Of a stretch of 64,000 nucleotides of DNA, positions 46,854 through 54,984 are shown in pieces. This DNA is from Pseudomonadota bacterium. Its GTDB lineage: Bacteria > Pseudomonadota > Alphaproteobacteria > Rhizobiales > Rhizobiaceae. Under the pieces are notes generated by a model. It saw only the letters and a program-made list of their open reading frames with translations. It made no database searches and had not been told where the DNA came from. The position numbers and the translations under genes are program-made. The stretch is taken from assembly GCA_023435335.1 (NCBI GenBank), contig JAEYRU010000009.1, positions 1 to 64,000 on the forward strand. Direction: 5' to 3'. How positions within the stretch are numbered: position 1 is the first letter of the stretch; the number at the start of each line of letters is the position of its first letter.

Positions 46854-47270
46854 TCACGAAGCTGGCAGATCGGTCCAGTCTTCGACCGTCAGGCCAGGAA
46901 CATGGCGGGAGGCGCGGTCCCTGGAAACCAGCGTCGCGCCGGCTTCGAGCGCATGGGCGGCGATGAGCATGTCGAGGGGCTGTAACGTCTTGCCTGAACG
47001 ACGCATCTCGGCGCGAAGCTTGCCGTAGCGGCGGCTGGTATCAACCGTCCAATCGAGGATGGTGACTGTCCGGAAGAGATAATCGGCGGCCGCCCAAAGG
47101 CGTCGGGCTCCCGGGTTCATCGTGAGGCCATAGAGCGTCTCGCCATGCGAGATTGCCGACACGACGAGGCGGTCCTCTCCGATCTCGGAAAGCTTCCGGT
47201 CCATGTGGGGATTGCCACCGCGCATGAAGGCGCTCACCGCGTTCGTGTCGAGCATGAACAATCCGGTCAT
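46854..47270 (-). CDS. vapC: VapC-family PIN-domain ribonuclease toxin
   Basis: A 138-residue PIN-domain protein. Acidic active-site residues appear in FMLDTNAVSAFMRG (Asp8), SHGETLYGL (Glu in the second block), LQPLDMLIAAHALEAGATLVSRD (third and fourth acidic positions), consistent with Mg-dependent RNA cleavage, usually of tRNA or rRNA loops. It overlaps the upstream antitoxin by 3 bp. The pair stands between pcaF and the ArsR/SRPBCC genes, convergent with pcaF at 15 bp. Confidence 0.92.
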   Translation of the reverse strand: MTGLFMLDTNAVSAFMRGGNPHMDRKLSEIGEDRLVVSAISHGETLYGLTMNPGARRLWAAADYLFRTVTILDWTVDTSRRYGKLRAEMRRSGKTLQPLDMLIAAHALEAGATLVSRDRASRHVPGLTVEDWTDLPAS

Positions 47271-47545
47271 TCGAAAGGATCATCCCGGATCTGGGCGCCC
47301 TGGTCGCGGTCTTCCATGAAGCCCTCGAGTTCCTCCGGTGGGATCAGCGCGCGCAGCCGGAGGAACTCCTCGAGATTACCTCTCCGCTCCGGCTTTGGCT
47401 TCATGATCACCTCGCCCGCGTTCGGGCCGGGGCGGAACTCGACCTCGGTTCCCTCGAAGCGGTATTCGGCGGGGATGCGCACGGCTTGGCTGCGGCCGTT
47501 TTTGAAAAGCTTACCTGTCCTTGGAAGTCGCGGGTCGGCGTTCAT
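47267..47545 (-). CDS. vapB: VapB-family antitoxin (SpoVT/AbrB fold)
   Basis: A 92-residue antitoxin: N-terminal swapped-hairpin AbrB domain (TGKLFKNGRSQAVRIPAEYRFEGTEVEFRPGP, about 7-45), then a basic/acidic tail with a helix (RRGNLEEFLRLRALIPPEEL) that contacts the toxin. ATG 47545 is selected by GGAGG six bases upstream; ATG 47557 and 47587 are in frame but lack this. It overlaps vapC by ATGA. AT-rich sequence just upstream (47560-47580) probably holds the promoter and autoregulatory site, but I find no perfect dyad. Confidence 0.9.
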   Translation of the reverse strand: MNADPRLPRTGKLFKNGRSQAVRIPAEYRFEGTEVEFRPGPNAGEVIMKPKPERRGNLEEFLRLRALIPPEELEGFMEDRDQGAQIRDDPFE

Positions 47546-47681
47546 CGGCGCCTCCATCCATATACCAATGATATTTATCCTCTTCATTCACGGTTCAATC
47601 TCCGTCCGCGCTGTGCGCTCCATTCTCGCCGATAGCCGCCGGCCAGCTTCCACGCGTTCGTCTCAAGAAACTTAGCCACTT

Positions 47682-47709
47682 TGCGAAGTTTTTCTTGCGC
47701 CACTTCGCA
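47682..47709. promoter_or_regulatory. Candidate ArsR operator dyad
   Basis: TGCGAAGT (47682-47689) and ACTTCGCA (47702-47709) form a perfect 8-bp inverted repeat with a 12-base spacer, ending 20 bp before the ArsR start. ArsR proteins bind such interrupted dyads; autoregulation is inferred. Confidence 0.55.
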
Positions 47710-47729
47710 TCGGCATGATAGTTAGCGAC

Positions 47730-48071
47730 ATGGCTAAGCATGACCCCGACCTTTCCCTGCTCTTCCACGCGCTCGCCGATCCGACGCGCCGTTCGATCCT
47801 GACGCGGCTGGCCGAGGGTCCTGCCGGGGTGAGCGATCTCGCCGGGCCGACAGGACTGCGGCTCCCAACGGTCATGCGGCACCTCTCCGTGCTGGAGGAG
47901 GCGGGGCTGATCGCCAGTTCGAAGGACGGACGAGTCCGCACCTGCGCCATCGTGCCGGAGGCGCTCGGTCCCGCACGGACGTGGCTGGATGAGCAGCGGG
48001 CGATCTGGGAGGCGCGGCTCGACCGCCTGGATGCATTCGTGATGAAGGTAATGAAGGAACCGAAGAAATGA
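47730..48071 (+). CDS. ArsR-family regulator (SdpR/metal-independent type)
   Basis: A 113-residue winged-helix regulator: FHALADPTRRSILTRLAEGPAGVSDLAGPTGLRLPTVMRHLSVLEEAGLIASSKDGRVRTCAIVPEAL. There is no Cys pair for metals, which fits the group of ArsR regulators paired with SRPBCC proteins. ATG 47730 is preferred over an upstream in-frame start at 47715. It overlaps the SRPBCC gene by 4 bp (ATGA), so both are co-translated; the SRPBCC protein is probably its regulated partner. Confidence 0.9.
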   Translation: MAKHDPDLSLLFHALADPTRRSILTRLAEGPAGVSDLAGPTGLRLPTVMRHLSVLEEAGLIASSKDGRVRTCAIVPEALGPARTWLDEQRAIWEARLDRLDAFVMKVMKEPKK

Positions 48072-48985
48072 CGAAGAACCTTGCCGCCAGGACCGAGGCT
48101 TTCGCTGAAGATCGCAGCAGCTTCGCGACGCTGAGCTTCGAACGGGAAGTGGCCGCGCCGGCCTCGGTTCTATGGCTGGCGTGGACCGACCCGGCAGCCC
48201 GAGCCGTCTGGGCCTCGCCCTCGCCGTCGGTCACCGTCGAATTCCTCGAGGCCGACACACGCGTAGGGGGGCGCGAGGTCTCGCTGTGCAAGGTGGACGG
48301 CCAGCCGGACATCCGCTGCGAAAACGGGTGGCTGGTGCTGCAGCCGCCGCTGCGCAGCGTGAACTACGAGATCATCTCCTGCGAAGGCGTGACGCAGTCG
48401 GCCGCGCTGGTGACGGCGGAGGTCTCCGGCGCCGGCGAGCGCAGCAGGCTGGCCGTCACCGTGCAGCTTTCCTCGCTGGATAAGGACATGGAGGCAGGCT
48501 ATCGGGCGGGCTTCGACGCCGGCCTGGACAACCTCTCGGGCGTGGCTGAGCGCACGATGCTGCTGCAGCGCGTGATCAAGGCCCCGCGATCGATGGTCTG
48601 GGGGGCCTGGATGAACGAGGAGACGCTGCCGCAATGGTGGGGCCCGGACGGGTTTTCGTGCCGAACGACGCGCATTGACCTGCGCGCGGGCGGAGAATGG
48701 GTGTTCGACATGATCGGGCCGGACGGCACGGTATTTCCCAACCACCATCTCTACGACGAGGTCCGCGCCGAGGAGAGGATCAGCTATGCCCTGCTCTGGG
48801 GAGAGAACGGCCCTAAGCATGCCGATGCGTGGGCCACGTTCGAGGATCAGGACGGCGGGACGATGGTGACCCTCGGCATGGTGTTCAGCACGGCCGCCGA
48901 ATTCCAGGAGGCGAAGGGCTTCGGGGCGGTCGAGCTGGGCCTGCAGACGCTAGGCAAGCTCGAGCGTCTCATCGCGTCACGCTGA
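48068..48985 (+). CDS. SRPBCC protein with two AHSA1/START-like domains
   Basis: A 305-residue protein made of two related AHSA1-type domains, each starting with a similar motif: residues about 20-145 (FEREVAAPASVLWLAWTDPAARAVWASP) and about 160-300 (LQRVIKAPRSMVWGAWMNEETLPQWWGPDGFSC). The fold makes a hydrophobic pocket for lipids or aromatic ligands. Most relatives encoded beside ArsR regulators have a single domain, so the tandem form is less common. Ligand and function are unknown. It is co-translated with the ArsR gene. Confidence 0.88.
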   Translation: MTKNLAARTEAFAEDRSSFATLSFEREVAAPASVLWLAWTDPAARAVWASPSPSVTVEFLEADTRVGGREVSLCKVDGQPDIRCENGWLVLQPPLRSVNYEIISCEGVTQSAALVTAEVSGAGERSRLAVTVQLSSLDKDMEAGYRAGFDAGLDNLSGVAERTMLLQRVIKAPRSMVWGAWMNEETLPQWWGPDGFSCRTTRIDLRAGGEWVFDMIGPDGTVFPNHHLYDEVRAEERISYALLWGENGPKHADAWATFEDQDGGTMVTLGMVFSTAAEFQEAKGFGAVELGLQTLGKLERLIASR

Positions 48986-49005
48986 GCCGCCGCCACCCCC
49001 CACCC

Positions 49006-49030
49006 GTGAGCGGCCCGCAGGGCCGTTCAC
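49006..49030. terminator. Hairpin between SRPBCC and tyrA
   Basis: An 11-bp stem with one G-U pair (49006-49016 with 49020-49030) and loop GCA, in the 113-bp gap between the convergent genes. No T-run follows, so it is a likely but not classical bidirectional terminator. Confidence 0.55.
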
Positions 49031-49098
49031 CGCCCTGCTGATGCCAGATAGAGCCCGATGCGAGCAGCAGCGGGTAGCCGCTGGAGAGCGGCCCCCGG

Positions 49099-49860
49099 CT
49101 AATCGTGCCGCTCGTGCAACTCCGCATCGAGTGCCGAGGCCAGGTCGAAGAATCGGCGGCGCACATCCGAAGCGTAAGGGTTCAGGCGTTCGATCGCATC
49201 GAAGACCTCGGGCGCATCATGGCGCACCATTTCCACCGCCTCGCGCAGCAGGTCGAAGCTGCGCGTCGTGATCTGATCCGGCAGCGGCTCCATCTGCACG
49301 AGCACCCGGGCAATGAGATGGGTGAGGCCCTGTGCCAACGCGGCGTCGCGATCATGCGCCTCCGGGGTTGTCTGGATCACCTGGAGTCCGAGCGCACCCT
49401 CGAGGAAAGCAGCGACCCGCCTGTGGGCGTGGCCTCTTATGGGACAGAGCGTGATCTTGTGGCCGCGCACGCCGTGCTGCGCGCTCTGCGGCCCGAAGAG
49501 CGGGTGCGTGGCGACGATGTCGACATGTTCGGGAAGCAGCTCCCGCATGAGGCGCGCGGGCTCGACCTTCACCGATCCGACGTCGAGAACCAGCGTTCCA
49601 GGCCGAAGATGGGGCGCGATCGTCTTCAACACCTCGGCCATTCTTGCGACGGGGACTGCGATCACCACCACCTGGCATCGCGCCGTCTCGGCCAGCTCGG
49701 CCGTCCTGTCGAAGGCGGGATCGAAAACACGCAGGGCAAAGTGCGGCGCGAGGCAGGAGGCGGCCAGGCGACCGAAGGCGCCGAAGCCGATCAGGCCGAG
49801 TGAGCGGGGACGACGGGGTCTGTGCCGCGACGCAGCATGGGCAGCCTTAAGGAGGGACAT
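49099..49860 (-). CDS. tyrA: Prephenate/arogenate dehydrogenase-family protein
   Basis: A 253-residue TyrA-family NAD(P)-dependent dehydrogenase: Rossmann motif LGLIGFGAFGRLAASCLAP at about 20-40, then VVVIAVPVARMAEVLKTIAPHL, VLDVGSVKVEPARLMRELLP, THPLFGPQSA with the catalytic His, and a helical dimerisation domain at about 160-250. The compact form resembles arogenate dehydrogenases, and converts prephenate or arogenate to the tyrosine precursor or tyrosine. ATG 49860 follows GGAG at 49868-49871; that GGAG lies within an RNA hairpin (see leader), suggesting controlled translation. A longer frame reaches 49944. Confidence 0.82.
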   Translation of the reverse strand: MSLLKAAHAASRHRPRRPRSLGLIGFGAFGRLAASCLAPHFALRVFDPAFDRTAELAETARCQVVVIAVPVARMAEVLKTIAPHLRPGTLVLDVGSVKVEPARLMRELLPEHVDIVATHPLFGPQSAQHGVRGHKITLCPIRGHAHRRVAAFLEGALGLQVIQTTPEAHDRDAALAQGLTHLIARVLVQMEPLPDQITTRSFDLLREAVEMVRHDAPEVFDAIERLNPYASDVRRRFFDLASALDAELHERHD

Positions 49861-49867
49861 CCGGAAA

Positions 49868-49970
49868 CTCCGCAAACTAGCTGCGGAGCCAGAGCTGTCT
49901 GCGGGATCACAACCGCTGGCCACGCAGCGGTTGAAGGACGACAAAGCACCCCGCCGCTAATTCAGCGGCG
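49868..49970 (-). promoter_or_regulatory. Structured tyrA leader: three hairpins, the last covering the ribosome binding site
   Basis: On the minus strand three perfect 7-bp hairpins follow one another. The first pairs 49964-49970 with 49952-49958 and contains the stop codon of the short leader ORF. The second pairs 49926-49932 with 49911-49917. The third pairs 49882-49888 with 49868-49874, and its 3' arm contains the GGAG of tyrA, 7 bases before the ATG. Alternative pairings are available: AGCGG (49958-49954) with CCGCT (49930-49926), and GCTGCG (49928-49923) with CGCAGC (49885-49880). This is the layout of a translation-attenuation leader, but the direction of the switch is not clear from sequence alone. 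Confidence 0.5.
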
Positions 49971-50007
49971 CGTAATACATTCCGGCGAGGAGAGAGCCCT
50001 TGGTCAT
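49957..50007 (-). CDS. Putative 16-residue leader peptide with tandem Tyr codons
   Basis: ATG 50007 to TAG 49957 on the minus strand encodes MTKGSLLAGMYYAPLN; a second in-frame ATG (49980) would give MYYAPLN. Two Tyr codons (TAT TAC) directly precede hairpin 1, upstream of a tyrosine-biosynthesis-type gene. Against it: neither ATG has a good ribosome binding site, and the frame stays open upstream into the 3' end of the preceding gene. It starts 82 bp after the stop of the 689-residue membrane protein gene and ends 96 bp before tyrA. Confidence 0.35.
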   Translation of the reverse strand: MTKGSLLAGMYYAPLN

Positions 50008-50089
50008 GGGAGGCCGATAGCCGCCACCGGCGGCGGTGTCAACGACGCCGGTGGGGACCCGGAAAGGGATGGCATCAGGGCCGTGGTGC

Positions 50090-52159
50090 CTAGCGCCCTT
50101 CGCGATACCAGGTCGATCCCAGCGCGAGCAGCAGCAGCGCCAGCCCGAGGAAGCCGCCGAACAGCGGGGTGCGGCTGACGGCCTTCAGGATCGAGTCGTC
50201 GGTCGTCCGCAGTCCCATCCAGTCGCGGCCGGAAGTGGTTCCGGAGGCGCGCACCGGCACGATGCCGGGCAGGTCGATGCCGGTCAGGCCCGAGGAGATG
50301 CGCCGCACGCTGCCACCGGTTTCCTGGGCGAGGGGCGCCAGTTTTTCGGTGGTGGACACGACATCCTGGAACTCCGGCGCATTGACCGGTCCCACATGGG
50401 CGAGTGTGGCAAGGTCGCCGTTGCCGACCTGATAGAGCCCGATCTCCTCCACCTCGACGCTGCCTGAAAACAGACCGGGGCTCACTTCCGCCAGCGGTAC
50501 GTCCAGCGTCGCGCCGGAAGGCGAGATCACACGCGCCGGGCCGGTCTCGTCGCCCATCGTCTGGCGGCGGACCTCCAGCGTCATGCCGCGGCCGTCGGCC
50601 GTCAGCCTTTCCTCTTCCAACTCGGGCTCCTTCATCAGCCAGTGGGCGATGCGCCGATAGAGCGAGACGTGCGGCCCGCCGCCCTCGAAGCCGCGCGCCC
50701 AAAGCCAACCCTGGTCGGAGAGGAACATGCCGACGCGCCCCTCGCCGGTGCGGTTGAGGAGCAGCAACGGCTGATCGCCGACGCCCTGCATCACGACATG
50801 GCCCTGAGGCCGGCTTATGCCGACGAGGCGGAACCAGCGGCTCCATTGCGGCGGCTCCTGGGCGGAGCCTTCCAGGCCGCGTGTCACCGGATGGCGCTCG
50901 CCGGTCTCGGTCAGGCGTGGATAGAAGCCCTGCTCGACCACGTTGCCCGAAGGAAGGGCCGGGAGCGCCGACATCAGCGGCGTGCGCGCGATCGACTGCT
51001 CGCCCGCATATTCCGGGCCGGCCGCAATGAGCAGCGCGCCGCCGTTCTCCACATATTCGGCGATGTAGTCATAGTAGAGGATCGGCAGCACGTCCCGGTG
51101 CTGATAACGGTCGAAGATGATGAGATCGAAATCGTCGATCTTCTCCACGAACAGCTCGCGCGTCGGGAAGGCGATGAGCGACAGTTCGTTGATCGGCGTG
51201 CCGTCCTGCTTCTCCGGCGGGCGCAGGATGGTGAAGTGCACAAGGTCGACCGACGCATCGGACTTCAGCAGGTTGCGCCAGGTGCGCTCGCCTGCGTGCG
51301 GCTCGCCCGACACCAGCAGCACGCGCAGGTTCTCGCGGATGCCGTCCACGATGGCGACGGCGCGGTTGTTGGTGTCGGTCAGCTCGCCCTCGGTCGGCTC
51401 GATCGCCAGCTCGATGATGTTGCGCCCGGCATTGGTGATCGTGGTCGTGAGCGGCATCTCCTCGCCGATGACGGCGCGGCGGACGACGCGAAGCTCGCCA
51501 TTGACCGAGAGGCGGACGTCGACCTCACCGCGCTCGTCCGGCGACGCGATGACCCGGTAGGTCATTTCCAGTTCCCGCCCGACGATGCCGAAGCGCGGCG
51601 CGCGCTCGAAGCGGATGCGGCGGTCGCGCTCGTCCTCGTCGCCGGTTATCAGCGCATGCAGCGGGGCGGCGAAGCCGGAGGCATTCTCGGGGATGTCGTG
51701 CACCTGGCCGTCGGTCACCATGATCGCGCCGGCGATGCGCGAGGGCGGCACGTCGCGGAAGGCGCCCTCCAGCGCTCCGAACAGGCGCGTGCGCGTGCGG
51801 TCGTCGGCGGCCTCGGCGCGGCCGGCCTCGACGGTGCGGACGTCGAACTGGCCGAAGCGGGCGAGCCGAGCCTGCAACTCGGCGACCGCCCGGTCGGTGG
51901 TCTCGCCGCGGTCGCCGATGTCCTGGCTCTGGCTGCGGTCCACCACCACCGCCACGACGCTCTGCAGCGGCTCGCGCTCCTCGTCGAGCAGAACGGGATT
52001 GGCCAGAGCAAGGGCGAGCGCGGCGGCCGCGGCCACGCGGAACAAGGCGCCGCGCTGGCGCGCGAACAGGCCAACCGCAGCCAGGACCGCAAGGGGCACC
52101 AGAATGGCGAGAAGCCACAGCCACGGGATGAGGGGCTCGAATGAGACGGAGAGGTTCAT
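50090..52159 (-). CDS. Membrane protein with VWA-like and glutamine-amidotransferase-like domains
   Basis: A 689-residue envelope protein, the last gene of the MoxR operon. Two N-terminal membrane helices (about 12-35 and 42-58) are followed by a von Willebrand A-like domain (VVAVVVDRSQSQDIG near 68-82, with a D-x-S-x-S metal site). Beta-sandwich and class I amidotransferase-like regions follow (FDLIIFDRYQHRDVLPILYYDYIAEYVENGGALLIAAGPEY), and a final helix (LFGGFLGLALLLLALGSTWY). The active-site Cys of true amidotransferases is not present, so binding rather than catalysis is likely. It overlaps the 942-residue gene by 4 bp. Confidence 0.85.
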   Translation of the reverse strand: MNLSVSFEPLIPWLWLLAILVPLAVLAAVGLFARQRGALFRVAAAAALALALANPVLLDEEREPLQSVVAVVVDRSQSQDIGDRGETTDRAVAELQARLARFGQFDVRTVEAGRAEAADDRTRTRLFGALEGAFRDVPPSRIAGAIMVTDGQVHDIPENASGFAAPLHALITGDEDERDRRIRFERAPRFGIVGRELEMTYRVIASPDERGEVDVRLSVNGELRVVRRAVIGEEMPLTTTITNAGRNIIELAIEPTEGELTDTNNRAVAIVDGIRENLRVLLVSGEPHAGERTWRNLLKSDASVDLVHFTILRPPEKQDGTPINELSLIAFPTRELFVEKIDDFDLIIFDRYQHRDVLPILYYDYIAEYVENGGALLIAAGPEYAGEQSIARTPLMSALPALPSGNVVEQGFYPRLTETGERHPVTRGLEGSAQEPPQWSRWFRLVGISRPQGHVVMQGVGDQPLLLLNRTGEGRVGMFLSDQGWLWARGFEGGGPHVSLYRRIAHWLMKEPELEEERLTADGRGMTLEVRRQTMGDETGPARVISPSGATLDVPLAEVSPGLFSGSVEVEEIGLYQVGNGDLATLAHVGPVNAPEFQDVVSTTEKLAPLAQETGGSVRRISSGLTGIDLPGIVPVRASGTTSGRDWMGLRTTDDSILKAVSRTPLFGGFLGLALLLLALGSTWYREGR

Positions 52160-54984
52160 TGCCCCAGCCTCTCGAGCAGGATCGGCACATGCACCTGGTC
52201 GGCCTTGTAGTTGCCGGTCAGCATGTACATCATGATGTTGACGCCGCCGCGCAGCGCCCAGAGCCGCTGCATCGGGTCGGCGGGCACCGTCGGCAGCATC
52301 GGCTGGCCGCGGCCGTCGACCGCCCAGGCGCCGGCCAGATCGTTGGCGGTGATGAGGATCGGCGAAACGCCGTCACCGGCGCGCACCGGCCGGTTGTCGC
52401 CGTTCTGCGCCTCCAGCGTGGCTTCCACCCAGAGCGGGCTGCCGGCATAGCGGCCCGGGAACTCCGTCATGATGAAGAAGGCCTTGGTCAGCACGTGGTC
52501 CGGGGGGACGGGCTCCAGCGGAGGCACGTTGAGCGAGGACAGGATATCGCGCAGGCGCTGCGTCGAGGGACTGGCGGTGCCGGAGCCGAAGCCGGTGGAG
52601 AACTGGTCGCGCGTGTCGAACAGAACGGTGCCGCCCTGCTGCATGTACGCGTCGATGCGCGCCACGGCTGCCTGGTCGGGCATCGGCGACGCCTCGTCGA
52701 TCGGCCAGTAGATCAGGGGGTAGAAGGAAAGTTCGTCGGCGGCGATGTCGACGCCCGCGGGCTGCCCGGGCTCCAGCGCGGTCTTGTCGGCAAGGAAGCG
52801 GCTGAGGCCGGTGAGCCCCGCCCGGCTGATGGCGTCGACCGACGCATTGCCGGTGATGACGTAGCCGATGCGCGTCTCGGAGATGGCGGCGATGGCATCG
52901 GCGTCGCCCGGCTTCTCGTCCTGCGCCACTGCGCCGGTGGGCCAGGCGGCGGCCAGACCGGCAAGTAGCAGCAGTCCCGCGGCCGAGGTTGCAGCGGCGC
53001 GCGCCTTCGCTCCGGGCCTGCGAGAGAAGAGCCCGCCCATCCAGAACACGGCCAGCATGTCGAGGATCATCAAGGCGAGAGCGGCCGCGAAGAGCGGACC
53101 GCGAAGCGCCTGCGATTCGTCCGCGGCGTAGCTCGCCTCTGTCACCGGCACGGGCGAGTCTGGCCGTCCGATCGGCACGAGTTCCGTTCCCGGCGCGAGC
53201 AGGTTGTGGGCGACCACCCCTTCCTCGCCGCCGTAGAGGCCGGGCGGGTTCTGGATCGTGACGGCCGGCTGGCCGGAGGACAGGTCGAGCGGCCGTGCAT
53301 CGGCGCCCGGGGGCACGAGCTGCGCGTCGGCCGAGATCATCCGGTAGGGGGCGAGCGAGACGCCGCCGTTTCCGGCATCGGCATCGATGCGGCCCTGATT
53401 GCGCGAAAGCTGCACGATGCGGCGAAGCATCTCGACAAAGCTGCCCGAGATGGGAAGGTTCGACCAGGTGGCCTCCGGGGTCACATGGAAGAGCACCAGC
53501 GTGCCGTCGCCGCGTCGCGCGCCCGTCACCAGCGGGGTTCCGTCGGCCAGCGTGGCCCAGGAGCGTTCCACGATCTCCGGCGTCGGCTCCGCAAGCACCT
53601 GGCGGCTGACCGTCACTTCGTTGGGAGGCGTCAGGTCGGAGAACGGACCCGTAGGCGGGAACTCGCTCACCGGTTGCGGCTCGGTCCACGACAAGGCGCC
53701 GCCCAGCGACCGCTCGCCGGTCCTCAGGCGCACCGGCAGCAGATCGTCCTCGCCTTGGGCTGCGGCAAGGCGCGAGCCGGCGAAGCGCACCAGTGTGCCG
53801 CCTTCCTCCAGCCATTCGGCGAGAGCGGCATGCGCGGTGTCCGGCAGGATGCCGACGTCGGCCATCACGATCATGGCCGGCTTCTGCTCCAGCAGCTGCG
53901 GCACAGCTTCGTTGAGGTCAGCACTCGTCGGCTCCACCAGATCCGCGAACGGGTCGAGCGCGCGGCGGATGTAATACAGCGGCGACAGCAGCGGCTGGGC
54001 GCGATCGGCCTCCGCCTGGCTGATGAGGCCGACGCGGCGGCGGCGCGAGTTCTCGTCGAGAACGCGGATCGCGGAGGCTTGCGCCTCGCCGTCGATGGAG
54101 ACGGAGGAGAAGTCGTTGCGAAGTTCGAAAGGCAAGCGCATTTCGCCGGTGGCCTCGGTCTCGCCGGGGCCAAAGGTGATGGCGGCGTCGGCGATCCGCC
54201 TGCCACGATCGTCAAAGGCGCCGGCCGTGAGCTGCCGCGGGGCTGGATCGCCCGGCGCGCGGATGGCCGTAACCGTGAAGGTGTCCGCCGTGTTCTCCGT
54301 CGCGGTCAGCGCGGCCATGTCGAGCCTGTCGGGCGCGATCCAGACGAGGCGAGCGGCGTCCTGCCCAAGAAGATTGGCAAACGCTTCCTCGTCGCCAGGC
54401 TGCGCCAGCCCGTCGGACAGCACCGCCACGGCGGCGCCGGGGAAGGCTTCGAGCGCTGCCGCCACGCGGCCGAAAACGCCAGGCCGGTCGGTGGGCACGG
54501 GACGCGGGGTGGCCGCGTTCAAGCGGTCTGTGGCGGCGGAGGCGTCGTACGGGCCGATGTCCGAGTTGGCAGGCTCGGCCGTGAAGGCGAGCAGGATGGG
54601 GATGCTGCTGTCAGCTGCGTCGGCGATCAGGCGGTCGGCGGTGGCGACGCGACGTTGCCAGTCGGGGGCACTCGCCCAGCCATTGTCGACCACCAGAGCC
54701 AGGGCGCTTCCGCCGGCGGGCAACCGTTCGCGCGGATTGAGCACGGGTTCGGCGAGCGCAAGGATGATCAGCGCGGCCATCAGCAGGCGCAGCAGCGTCA
54801 GCCACCAAGGGCTGCGGTGCGGCGTCTCCTCGCGCTTGAGCACACGCGCGAGAATCCTGAGCGGCGGAAACAGCTCCGTCTGGGGTCGCGGCGGGGTGAG
54901 CCGCAGCAGCCACCAGATCACCGGCAGGGCGAGCAGTCCAAAAAGCAGCGCCGGGGCGCCGAAGGACAGCGGCAGCCAGCTCAC
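52156..54984 (-). CDS. BatA-type membrane protein with DUF4159 domain
   Basis: A 942-residue membrane protein. It begins with the BatA (aerotolerance regulator N-terminal) segment of two helices (FGAPALLFGLLALPVIWWLLRLTPPRP and LTLLRLLMAALIILALAEPVL), then a VWA-like domain (ALALVVDNGWASAPDWQRR) lacking a full MIDAS motif, a long middle region, two further helices near 630-690, and DUF4159 at the C-terminus (YPLIYWPIDEASPMPDQAAVARIDAYMQQGGTVLFDTRDQ). It lies between the DUF58 gene and the 689-residue gene, overlapping both by 4 bp. With MoxR it should form a membrane-bound chaperone-like complex; the client is unknown. Confidence 0.87.
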   Translation of the reverse strand: MSWLPLSFGAPALLFGLLALPVIWWLLRLTPPRPQTELFPPLRILARVLKREETPHRSPWWLTLLRLLMAALIILALAEPVLNPRERLPAGGSALALVVDNGWASAPDWQRRVATADRLIADAADSSIPILLAFTAEPANSDIGPYDASAATDRLNAATPRPVPTDRPGVFGRVAAALEAFPGAAVAVLSDGLAQPGDEEAFANLLGQDAARLVWIAPDRLDMAALTATENTADTFTVTAIRAPGDPAPRQLTAGAFDDRGRRIADAAITFGPGETEATGEMRLPFELRNDFSSVSIDGEAQASAIRVLDENSRRRRVGLISQAEADRAQPLLSPLYYIRRALDPFADLVEPTSADLNEAVPQLLEQKPAMIVMADVGILPDTAHAALAEWLEEGGTLVRFAGSRLAAAQGEDDLLPVRLRTGERSLGGALSWTEPQPVSEFPPTGPFSDLTPPNEVTVSRQVLAEPTPEIVERSWATLADGTPLVTGARRGDGTLVLFHVTPEATWSNLPISGSFVEMLRRIVQLSRNQGRIDADAGNGGVSLAPYRMISADAQLVPPGADARPLDLSSGQPAVTIQNPPGLYGGEEGVVAHNLLAPGTELVPIGRPDSPVPVTEASYAADESQALRGPLFAAALALMILDMLAVFWMGGLFSRRPGAKARAAATSAAGLLLLAGLAAAWPTGAVAQDEKPGDADAIAAISETRIGYVITGNASVDAISRAGLTGLSRFLADKTALEPGQPAGVDIAADELSFYPLIYWPIDEASPMPDQAAVARIDAYMQQGGTVLFDTRDQFSTGFGSGTASPSTQRLRDILSSLNVPPLEPVPPDHVLTKAFFIMTEFPGRYAGSPLWVEATLEAQNGDNRPVRAGDGVSPILITANDLAGAWAVDGRGQPMLPTVPADPMQRLWALRGGVNIMMYMLTGNYKADQVHVPILLERLGQ

